NCBI GenBank assembly: GCA_021736475.1
Contig: JAIPFV010000001.1
Coordinates: 56,991 to 120,990, forward strand
Reading direction: 5' to 3'
Source of the DNA: Spirochaetia bacterium
GTDB lineage: Bacteria > Spirochaetota > Spirochaetia > DSM-16054 > Sediminispirochaetaceae
Length of the DNA: 64,000 nt
Under the pieces are notes generated by a model, which had not been told where the DNA came from, made no database searches, and saw only the letters and a list, made by a program, of their open reading frames with translations. This document shows positions 56,019 to 64,000 of this stretch, one piece after another. Made by a program: the position numbers and the translations under genes. The number at the start of each line of letters is the position of its first letter. The stretch's first letter is position 1.

Positions 56019-57122
56019 ATGGAAACACACTCGAATTCGAAACATAAGTATCTTGAAATTGCCGATATCATTCGTAAGGATATTGTAGCCGGGGTGTATG
56101 CGGTCGGGGAAAAAATTCCGCCTATTCGTCGCTTATCTGAGAAGTACGGAGTTAACCCGCAGACAGTTAATAAGGCAACCGCCCATTTAGCCAGTCTTGG
56201 TTATCTACAGCCACGTCAGGGTGCGGGCTCTACAGTGACTGTTCCGTATGAAAAAGCGCCAACCCGTTATATTGGTATGCTGGTCGACCGTTCTCGCAGC
56301 CACTGGCTTACCGACCAGGAGAATCCTGAAAACAGTCACAGCCGAGATATTTACTTCTCTTATTTTATGTTGATGAATAACAACAAGATAAATGCCGATT
56401 TTATAATTTACGATAAGGACTGCGAGACGGTTCCGGAGGAATTTAAGGAAAAGGCTCTCAAGGCATCCGGCTTTTTTGTACAGGGTAGTCTACCTAAGTG
56501 CTATTTTGAGTTTTTAGGACAGCATGAAATTCCCGCAGTTCTAATTAACCGCAATTTGGCAAAGGGCTCTGCGGGAAAATTTGGTTCAGTGCTAATATCA
56601 GAAGAAAAAATACGAGATATGCTCAATTATCTGGTCAGTATGGGCCATACTAAGCTCCTGTTTGCCTTTTCTAAAGAGTTTGAGGAGAATGAGGTCTATT
56701 ATCGACGTTTAGGTGAACTTCAGTCGGCTATCAAAAGCTGGGGCGATTCTCGAATCCAGCTTGAGGTTTTCGCATTCGATGCCCATGAGGGTGAAACTGT
56801 GGTGCAGCTAGAGGCATATCTACAGGATGGGTTTTCGGCCGCCTTTGGGTATAACGACGTTTCTGCTCTTCGGCTCTACTCCCTGCTCAATACAACGGGT
56901 CACTCAATTCCCGAAGATTTTTCAGTGGTTGGTTTTGATGATATTATGGCCAGCAACCTGGCCAACCCTCCACTGACTACGCTGCGGGTAAACCGGGCAT
57001 CCCTAGTTCATGAAGGCTTTTCTATTATGGAAGAATTGATTTCCAGTCGCGCTCCCATTTATCTGGAAAAAACCCTAAAAACTGAATTGATTATTCGCAA
57101 ATCGGTATTTGTAAAAAAATAG
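56019..57122 (+). CDS. GntR-type HTH regulator with LacI-like sugar-sensing C-terminal domain
   Basis: wHTH IRKDIVAGVYAVGEKIPPIRRLSEKYGVNPQTVNKATAHLASLGYLQPRQGAGSTV; periplasmic-binding-like VVGFDDIMASNLANPPLTTLRV. Confidence 0.9.
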   Translation: METHSNSKHKYLEIADIIRKDIVAGVYAVGEKIPPIRRLSEKYGVNPQTVNKATAHLASLGYLQPRQGAGSTVTVPYEKAPTRYIGMLVDRSRSHWLTDQENPENSHSRDIYFSYFMLMNNNKINADFIIYDKDCETVPEEFKEKALKASGFFVQGSLPKCYFEFLGQHEIPAVLINRNLAKGSAGKFGSVLISEEKIRDMLNYLVSMGHTKLLFAFSKEFEENEVYYRRLGELQSAIKSWGDSRIQLEVFAFDAHEGETVVQLEAYLQDGFSAAFGYNDVSALRLYSLLNTTGHSIPEDFSVVGFDDIMASNLANPPLTTLRVNRASLVHEGFSIMEELISSRAPIYLEKTLKTELIIRKSVFVKK

Positions 57123-57195
57123 CAGCTCCCGGATGTATTAAACCAAAACTCAGGTAATCTTCTTCTTAACACGATCAAAAAAAATCGATTATATA

Positions 57196-57323
57196 TTGTA
57201 CGGTACAAAAAGTAAAATTGTATTGTATAAATAACGAAAAAAGAGTTGACATCAATTAGAATTGTGTTACTATAAAAAAGTAACAAGTTAGGGTGTTGGC
57301 ATCAATGCTCTATACAATTTGTA
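57196..57323. promoter_or_regulatory. Regulatory region of sugar ABC operon: palindromes and promoter
   Basis: TTGTACGGTACAA (57196-57208), ATTGTATTGTA (57217-57227), TTGACA...ACTATA promoter (57246-57274), TACAATTTGTA (57313-57323). Confidence 0.5.
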
Positions 57324-57336
57324 GTAAGGAGTGTGC

Positions 57337-58329
57337 ATGAACGCTGGTAGGTCTGATGTACAGGAGCCTAATTTACAAAAAAGTGTTTTGAATAAACGAG
57401 GTTTGAAGAAGTCTGATCTTCATAAGGCAGCAGTTTTCAATCCCGAGGGGCAGCGTTCAATGTGGATTGCTCTGTTTCTCCTACCGACTATGTTGGTGTT
57501 TTTAATGTTTATTTTGTGGCCGATCATCGCCAGTATCTATTACTCCTTCTTCCAGTGGAACGGAATAGGGGAGTGGCCGAGTTATTATGTAGGGCTGCGA
57601 AATTATCAGGATTTGATTGGGGATAGTCACTTCTGGAATGCCTTCAAAAATACGGTGGTCTTTGTAGTACTGAATAATCTGATTAAACTTCCGCTCACTT
57701 TAATAATCGCCTACATGCTGAACAATCCCCGTTTGCGGTTTTCTAATTTGTACCGTACCGGGCTCTTCCTGCCGATGGTCAGTTCAACCGCTATTATAGG
57801 GATAGTAATGACCTTTATATTAAATCCCTGGAACGGCCCTCTGAATAAGATGCTGTTGGAAATTGGAGTACTCGGAAGGCCGGTCGACTGGCTGGGAAAC
57901 ATTAACCTGGCAATGCTTGTGGTTATTCTGGTGGAGGTGTGGCACTACTCCGGACAGTACATCATCTATTGGCTGGCGGGTTTGCAAACCATTCCTAAAG
58001 AGCTATATGAGGCGGCTGAAGTGGATGGGGCGAACTCGGTGCAGACCTTTCTGTTTGTTACCATTCCCGCCCTTAAACCGGTCATCATTATCGTTACCTT
58101 GTTGGGTATTGTAATGTCCCTGCGAGTCTTTGACATTGTAATGGCCATGACCGGCGGCGGACCGGCTTTCTCAACTGATGTGATCGGCACTTTTATCTAT
58201 CGGAATGCCTTCGGCACAGCTTCTCCGCGAATCGGCTACTCTTCGGCGGTGGCGGTGCTCTTCGGAGGACTCATTATGGTTCTTGGAACCCTACAGGGTA
58301 AAATCGTCGGGAGGGGCAACCATGGCTAA
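57337..58329 (+). CDS. Carbohydrate ABC transporter permease (MalF/UgpA-like)
   Basis: EAA loop KELYEAAEVDGANSVQTFLFVTIPALKP; AAGGAG RBS. Confidence 0.93.
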   Translation: MNAGRSDVQEPNLQKSVLNKRGLKKSDLHKAAVFNPEGQRSMWIALFLLPTMLVFLMFILWPIIASIYYSFFQWNGIGEWPSYYVGLRNYQDLIGDSHFWNAFKNTVVFVVLNNLIKLPLTLIIAYMLNNPRLRFSNLYRTGLFLPMVSSTAIIGIVMTFILNPWNGPLNKMLLEIGVLGRPVDWLGNINLAMLVVILVEVWHYSGQYIIYWLAGLQTIPKELYEAAEVDGANSVQTFLFVTIPALKPVIIIVTLLGIVMSLRVFDIVMAMTGGGPAFSTDVIGTFIYRNAFGTASPRIGYSSAVAVLFGGLIMVLGTLQGKIVGRGNHG

Positions 58330-59176
58330 AGCAACGGGAGGGGACTATCTGCGACGTCTGATGCAGCGCGGCTCGCTGCATGCGGTTCTGATACTGTTGT
58401 GCATAATCTGGATATACCCGATTGTGTGGATGGTATCGGCAAGTTTTAAGACAAATGCTCAAATGTGGAACAACAGCGCCGGGCTGATACCCGACCCGCT
58501 GCAGCTGGATAACTACGTACGGGCTTGGACTACTTCCAACTTTTCCATTTACTTTCTGAATACCGTGATATTCGCGGTGAGTGTAGTGGCACTGATTGTT
58601 TTTCTGGGTTCAACCAGCGGTTATGTGCTTGGCCGATTTAAGTTTCCCGGTAAACGACTGATTATGGTGCTGTTCATCGGAACCACAGTGGTACCCCGGG
58701 CAACCACAATAATACCCCTGTTTCAACTTGCGGATATGCTGGGGCTACTCAACAACCGGATCGGCTACACCCTGGCCTATACCAGCAAAACCCTGATAAT
58801 CGCAATCCTGCTGTTTATAGGCTTCTATATCGGGGTTCCCCGGGAGATGGAAGACTCGGGAGCAATTGACGGCTGTAATTTCTGGCAGCAGTTCCGGCAT
58901 ATAATGCTGCCCCTGGCCAAACCGATTATCGGCACCGTAACTATTCTGAACACAATCGGGGCGTGGAAGGCCTTCATGATACCCTTGGTCTTTACCTTCA
59001 GCCGTCCGAATCTGCGCACCCTGGGCGTGGGTATGTACGCCTTTGTCGGCGAGTTTTCCAGTGATTGGGCGGCCATGGCGGCGGCCGCATCGATTTCGAT
59101 TGTACCCATGATGGTGGTATTTCTGCTGTTTCAACGCTACTTCATAGAAGGATTAGCGGGAGCAGTGAAAGGATAG
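58322..59176 (+). CDS. Carbohydrate ABC transporter permease (MalG/UgpE-like)
   Basis: REMEDSGAIDGCNFWQQFRHIMLPLAKPIIGTV; ATG 58322. Confidence 0.93.
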   Translation: MAKATGGDYLRRLMQRGSLHAVLILLCIIWIYPIVWMVSASFKTNAQMWNNSAGLIPDPLQLDNYVRAWTTSNFSIYFLNTVIFAVSVVALIVFLGSTSGYVLGRFKFPGKRLIMVLFIGTTVVPRATTIIPLFQLADMLGLLNNRIGYTLAYTSKTLIIAILLFIGFYIGVPREMEDSGAIDGCNFWQQFRHIMLPLAKPIIGTVTILNTIGAWKAFMIPLVFTFSRPNLRTLGVGMYAFVGEFSSDWAAMAAAASISIVPMMVVFLLFQRYFIEGLAGAVKG

Positions 59177-59251
59177 AAGATGGTCTTGGCTTTGCACAAG
59201 CTTGCTTTGTACTAGCTTTGAACCACTTCACAAAAATTATTAGGAGGAGAA

Positions 59252-60703
59252 ATGATGCGTAAGAAAAGTATCATGCTACTGGTAGCACTTATAGTGCTGA
59301 TGACTCCCGCTCTGTGGGCTGGTGGTGCCCAGGAAGAGGCGGCTGAGGGCGGACAGGAAGGTCCGGTTACTATCACCGTAACTAACTGGTCCCAGGAAAA
59401 CCAAGACTTTTTCGAGGCTGAAGCTGAAAAGTTTGAGGCTGAACATCCGAATATACACGTGAAATTTGAGACCTATGCCCAGGATCAGTACCAGCAGACT
59501 CTGCCCCTTTCTCTAAAAAGCGGCCAGGCTGCCGATCTGTTCTGGCTGTCCCCCGAGATGAGTGCAATGGATTATATTGCTCAAGACTGGATCCAGCCGA
59601 TCGGTGAGTATATGGACCAGGATTTTCTGTCACAGTTTGACCAGCGACTGTTTCAGGAAGGAATTATGAAGCACAACGGCAAGCTTTACACCCTCCCTTT
59701 TGAGAATCGCTTTGTGAAACTGCACGGGCTGTTGTTCTACAATAAAGAGGTATTCGAAATGGCCGGGCTCGATCCTTCCCAGGACATGCCGGAGACTTTT
59801 TCCGAGTTTCGCGAAGTGTGCCGACAGATTACCGAAGCTGGAGATGGAAAATTCTATGGTATCGCATTTCCAGGCGTTGGAAATGGAATGGACCGCCCGC
59901 TGCAGGGCTTCTTTACCACCGCAACCCCCGCTTCCGGAGATATCCGCTACGGTCGGCCCGGTTTTGATTACCGGGATGGTGATTTTAAGTTTGAAAACCG
60001 GAACCACCTAGGTGTATACCGACTCCTGAAAGGGTTGGTCGATGACGGTAGTGTGGCCCCGGGCTGGAGCTCAATGAAAAAGGAAGCGGCCCGCAGTATG
60101 TTCGGTGAGAATCGAGTGGCCTTCTATTTAGATGGAACCTGGATGCCGGGAGTGTGGGAGTCCATGGGCTATGAGGATATCGATTTCGGTATTGCCTATG
60201 TTCCGGCACCCGACAGCGGTCGTCGAGCGTATCGCTACATGAGTCTGGCGAAGGGTTCTGTGTATCTCTCTTCCCAGAGCGAAAACCCGGAAGAAGCGGC
60301 GGAAGTGTACAAATGGCTGCACGGACAAGACTTCCAGAAAGCACACTTTGATGAGAATGGAGTTTTCCCGGGGAACAAAAATGTTGACACCAGTAACGCA
60401 AATTGGTATCAAAAACGGTTTCTTGAAATTGCGGATGAAGTAGTTAAAAACCACCCCGAACCGGTTACCCAGAATCCGGATGCCGGAAAGGTGCAGTGGC
60501 CGTCGGTTTCTCCCGGGATGGGCGAGATATTTAGTGCATCCCTGCTAAAGGGCGAGGACTATTTTGTTCAGCAAGCCCGTGAATGGGACGAAAAGATGGC
60601 TGAACAGCTAAGACGAAACATCGAAAAAGCGAATGCCGAAGGTGCCGATGTACAGATCGATGATTTTATATTTCCCGATTGGGATCCAATGAAGAATTAC
60701 TAA
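59252..60703 (+). CDS. Sugar ABC transporter substrate-binding protein
   Basis: Signal peptide, TVTNWSQENQDFFEAEAEKFEAEHPNIHVKFET; GGAGGAG RBS. Confidence 0.93.
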   Translation: MMRKKSIMLLVALIVLMTPALWAGGAQEEAAEGGQEGPVTITVTNWSQENQDFFEAEAEKFEAEHPNIHVKFETYAQDQYQQTLPLSLKSGQAADLFWLSPEMSAMDYIAQDWIQPIGEYMDQDFLSQFDQRLFQEGIMKHNGKLYTLPFENRFVKLHGLLFYNKEVFEMAGLDPSQDMPETFSEFREVCRQITEAGDGKFYGIAFPGVGNGMDRPLQGFFTTATPASGDIRYGRPGFDYRDGDFKFENRNHLGVYRLLKGLVDDGSVAPGWSSMKKEAARSMFGENRVAFYLDGTWMPGVWESMGYEDIDFGIAYVPAPDSGRRAYRYMSLAKGSVYLSSQSENPEEAAEVYKWLHGQDFQKAHFDENGVFPGNKNVDTSNANWYQKRFLEIADEVVKNHPEPVTQNPDAGKVQWPSVSPGMGEIFSASLLKGEDYFVQQAREWDEKMAEQLRRNIEKANAEGADVQIDDFIFPDWDPMKNY

Positions 60704-60708
60704 AACCA

Positions 60709-60779
60709 GGGGATAAGAGAAACTCTTACCCCCCGGAAAGGACGCGGGGGCCGGCAAGTGTGAGGCTTACAGCCCCCGC
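60709..60779 (+). repeat. Two consecutive stem-loops between the SBP and GH3 genes
   Basis: ggggataagag-aaa-ctcttacccc (60709-60732) and gcgggggc...gcccccgc (60744-60779). Confidence 0.7.
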
Positions 60780-60856
60780 TGCTCTTCAAAGTATACATAT
60801 AAAAATGCAGAACTCCAATGGCACTACCAAGAGATGAAGTGGGAAAGGAGATAAGT

Positions 60857-62644
60857 GTGACTGATGAACAGTTTATAGAGAACATAATCGGACAAATGTC
60901 CGTTGAACAGAAAATTGGCCAATGTGTGGTGGTGGGCATGTCCGGTACAGTTATCACCAACGATCTACGCGAGGCGATCACCAGGTATCAGTGCGGAGGG
61001 GTACGATTGTCTCCCTTCTACCGGATTTTTCGATACTTCAGCGATGATCGGGCAAAGCGGCAGGACCTGGGAGCAGACTATATACCATCGATGCAGAAAA
61101 TAGCAAAATCAGGAGAGCCCCCCTATGCCTCGCCGGAGCAGTTTGTCGAAATGCTCAATGAACTGCGAGGACTGGCGGCTGTACGGACTCCGGGAATTCC
61201 TCTGCATATGGTAGTTGATCAGGAGGGGGATACCAGCAAGGACTACAGTCGCGGGGGCGTGGTGCAGTTTCCATCCAATTTAGGGATTGCCGCATCGGGT
61301 AGCCCGCAGCTTGCCTATGAAGTAGCCCGGGCAACCGGTCTACAGATGAAGGCCGCCGGCTTGGACATGATCCACTCACCGGTGGTAGATGTGAATATAA
61401 ACCCCTTGAACCCGGAGATCGGCCGGCGTTCCTTCGGCGATGATCCGGCGGTAGTTGCCGAGTATGCCCTTGCAATGCTGCAGGGTTTTAAGGAAGCTGG
61501 AGTGGTTGCAGCGGCGAAGCACTTTCCCGGCCGTGGCGACAGTGCTACCGACGCCCATCATGCCTGTCCTAAGCTGGAGGTTGATAACCGGCGGTTTCAT
61601 GAAGTGGAGCTGTATCCGTATAAACGTCTTATTGAGGCCGGAATTGATGCGGTGATGGTAGCCCATTGTATGTATCCCCATCTGGACGGAGATACTATTT
61701 CAACGGTCTCGAGAAGTATAGTAACCGATCTGTTGCGGGAAGAGCTCGGCTTTGAAGGGGTGATAACCACTGACAGTATGACCATGGGCGCCTTGATCGA
61801 CCGTTACGGGGTCGGTGAATCCTGTGCCCGTGCCCTGGCCGCGGGTTCGGATTTAATTCTGATGAAAGCAGAGAATCAGTGGCGGGGGGAGATGTTCTAC
61901 ACCATCCGAAAATGGGTCGACCAGGAAAAAATCCCCTCGGATGAACTGGATAACAAGGTCCGCCGGGTTTTGAGAATGAAACAGAAGTACGGCATGTTCG
62001 CTAGCATGGGAATGGCCGACTCTGAGCTGGCCTCCGAACCATTTAGTGATCCGGTTGTGGTGCAAACCGCAAAAAAAGCCGCCCGCAGTGCTATCCTGGT
62101 ACCAAAGGATGACCTGAATGCAGTGCCTCTGTCCGGCACAGCCTCCCGGGTGCTGCTGATAAACCAGCTAAACACGGTAAAAAGCCCCAATGACCGCTGG
62201 GACCATCCGGCCCTGTTCTCCGAGCTGTTGGAAGCGGAGTGGCCGGCACTTCAGACCTATGAAACCGATTTTGCAGGAAATGAAGAAGATGATCGTGGGG
62301 TACCGGAATTTGTAAAACAGGGCAACTGGGATCTGATTATCTGCACCAACTTCTACGACCGTTCGGCAGCTCCCAACCGGTATGTAAAAGAGCTGATCGA
62401 TGCGGGGTATCCGGTGCTGCTTATCACCAATACCCCCTATCAGATAAAAGAGAGCGGCGGAATGATCCCTGATGCGCCGAGTATTGTGCTGAATATGAAC
62501 CTTTCGCCGGAAGGGCTGCGGGCTACTCGAGATGTACTGTTCGGAAGGGTTCCACCGCAAGGCCGGTGGCCGCTGTCTACCTATAACCCCTTTAAAATCG
62601 AAGAGGCAAATTCTACTCAGCTTTCCGGAGGGGGAGAAAAGTGA
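60857..62644 (+). CDS. Glycoside hydrolase family 3 (NagZ-like)
   Basis: AAKHFPGRGDSATDAHHACP and GVITTDSMTMGAL motifs; GTG 60857 preceded by AAAGGAG is preferred over ATG 60818. Confidence 0.88.
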   Translation: MTDEQFIENIIGQMSVEQKIGQCVVVGMSGTVITNDLREAITRYQCGGVRLSPFYRIFRYFSDDRAKRQDLGADYIPSMQKIAKSGEPPYASPEQFVEMLNELRGLAAVRTPGIPLHMVVDQEGDTSKDYSRGGVVQFPSNLGIAASGSPQLAYEVARATGLQMKAAGLDMIHSPVVDVNINPLNPEIGRRSFGDDPAVVAEYALAMLQGFKEAGVVAAAKHFPGRGDSATDAHHACPKLEVDNRRFHEVELYPYKRLIEAGIDAVMVAHCMYPHLDGDTISTVSRSIVTDLLREELGFEGVITTDSMTMGALIDRYGVGESCARALAAGSDLILMKAENQWRGEMFYTIRKWVDQEKIPSDELDNKVRRVLRMKQKYGMFASMGMADSELASEPFSDPVVVQTAKKAARSAILVPKDDLNAVPLSGTASRVLLINQLNTVKSPNDRWDHPALFSELLEAEWPALQTYETDFAGNEEDDRGVPEFVKQGNWDLIICTNFYDRSAAPNRYVKELIDAGYPVLLITNTPYQIKESGGMIPDAPSIVLNMNLSPEGLRATRDVLFGRVPPQGRWPLSTYNPFKIEEANSTQLSGGGEK

Positions 62645-64000
62645 AACGGATAGATTTCAAAACACCCTACGATTACTCCGCCTCCCGCTTCTCCGGCTAT
62701 ACCAAGGCCCACTACGAGGAGATTTTTTGCGAGCTTATGGCCGCAATTATCGATAACGGATCTCCGGGCTGCGCCCGTCAGCTAATTCCCGGGCCCCGCA
62801 GCCACCACGGACGGCTTGCCGATGAATTGGAGGGGTTTACCCGCTCGTTCATTATGGCGGGCCCGTGGCTGTCCCAGCAGAGTGATACTGTTTTTGAGTT
62901 GGGAGGGCGGCACTACGATGTCCCAGAGTTTTACCGACGGGGAATTGTAAACGGTACTAACCCTCAGCATCCCGAATATTGGGGCGATATTACCGACTAT
63001 GCCCAGCATCTGGTGGAGATGGCCTCTCTATCCTGGGGCTTGTATCAGTCGCGCAGGCACATCTGGGATCAGTTTTCCCCGGCAGAGCAGCAGCAGGTGG
63101 GAGGTTACCTTTTTCAATGCACCCAAGCCGAGTATCATCAAAACAACTGGCTGCTGTTTAATGTGGTTACCAATGGGGTGCTGAAAAAACTGGGGAGGCC
63201 CTACAGTCAGGAACAGATCGACCGGAATATCGCCGCCTGTGAGCACATGTATATCGGTGAAGGGTGGTATCGAGACGGTAATATAAACCGAATCGATTAT
63301 TACAACGCCTGGGCCTTTCATTACTATTATCTAATTTACACAATCTTGGAAGGTGACGAGCATCCCGAACTGGCGGAGACCCACAAGCAGCGGGTACGCG
63401 AGTTTGCACGGATACTGCGCTATTTTATCTCGAGTGATGGAAGTGCGCCCTGTTTCGGCCGCTCGATGATCTATCGCTTTGGCTATCTGGCCCCGCTTGC
63501 CCTGGGCTACTCCCTAGGGGCTTTAGATATAACCGTAGGCGAACTGCGGACCATGTTCAATATGACCCTAAAATTTTTCTTTTCCCGGGAAATTCTTACC
63601 GATCTGGGTCACCTGTCGATGGGTTTTGTTCGACCCGCCGAAGGGGTTCTGGAACACTACAATTGTGGTGGCTCGCCCTACTGGGCAGTCAAGGCGTTAA
63701 ATATACTGATGATCCCGCCGGAGGACCCCTTCTGGTCTGTTCCGGAAGATCCGCTGCCGATTCACAAGAGTAGTTTTTCTGTCCCCCTTAAGAGGGCCGG
63801 GATGCTGCTGCTGGGCGATCAGAACAGCGGACAGATACAGCTGATAAACCACAAGTCGTATCATGACAAAGATGAATACAACGCCAAATATACCAATTTT
63901 TCGTACTCAAGCATTTTTACCTTCGATTCACGGGCGGTATACGGTTCTTTCAACAGCGATTCGAGCCTGCAGTGGTCGGAGGATGGAATTTTCTTTCATC
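62641..64000 (+). CDS. DUF2264 domain-containing protein (truncated by window end; absent from supplied ORF track)
   Basis: GTG 62641 overlaps the GH3 stop; frame reads VKRIDFKTPYDYSASRFSGYTKAHYEEIF... NNWLLFNVVTNGVLKKLG... EGWYRDGNINRIDYYNAWAFHYYYL and stays open to the end. Confidence 0.85.
   Translation, partial: MKRIDFKTPYDYSASRFSGYTKAHYEEIFCELMAAIIDNGSPGCARQLIPGPRSHHGRLADELEGFTRSFIMAGPWLSQQSDTVFELGGRHYDVPEFYRRGIVNGTNPQHPEYWGDITDYAQHLVEMASLSWGLYQSRRHIWDQFSPAEQQQVGGYLFQCTQAEYHQNNWLLFNVVTNGVLKKLGRPYSQEQIDRNIAACEHMYIGEGWYRDGNINRIDYYNAWAFHYYYLIYTILEGDEHPELAETHKQRVREFARILRYFISSDGSAPCFGRSMIYRFGYLAPLALGYSLGALDITVGELRTMFNMTLKFFFSREILTDLGHLSMGFVRPAEGVLEHYNCGGSPYWAVKALNILMIPPEDPFWSVPEDPLPIHKSSFSVPLKRAGMLLLGDQNSGQIQLINHKSYHDKDEYNAKYTNFSYSSIFTFDSRAVYGSFNSDSSLQWSEDGIFFH

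Overview
64 kb chromosomal window that looks spirochaetal (Spirochaeta/Treponema-like). Supporting evidence is a FliG paralog with a long N-terminal extension, a short AlaS ending right after its editing-domain Cys/His motif, PEGA/TM2/TPR proteins, and a LoaP-type NusG paralog. Most of the window is ordinary housekeeping: tyrS (partial), alaS, rlmN, hisZ-hisG-hisB, rsmD, recG, yggT, dnaE, ligA, prfC, xseAB, recQ and tRNA-Phe(GAA). It also holds accessory modules: a NitT/TauT ABC transporter; a fully overlapping loaP-capD-degT-molybdenum hydroxylase operon; an RNA-themed neighbourhood (two RRM proteins, NYN+OST-HTH, SUI1/YciH, YwbE); a DUF3830/DUF6282 // RpiR/DUF362 locus; split chromate transporters; and a GntR-sensor regulated sugar ABC/GH3/DUF2264 locus cut by the window end. 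The observations I consider most worth follow-up are: (1) six genes whose near-consensus sigma70 promoters sit so close to the start codon that the mRNAs should be leaderless, with no Shine-Dalgarno; (2) the overlapping LoaP/sugar/Mo-hydroxylase operon; (3) the RNA-binding neighbourhood with a long-leader RRM gene; (4) a probable ATT-initiated small gene; (5) a perfect 18-bp hairpin overlapping the rsmD stop; (6) a 140-bp inverted-repeat element; (7) an (AAATAGAG)5 tract upstream of a nitroreductase. No rRNA, CRISPR array, prophage or recognisable transposase was seen. All family calls come from reading the sequence, not from database searches.
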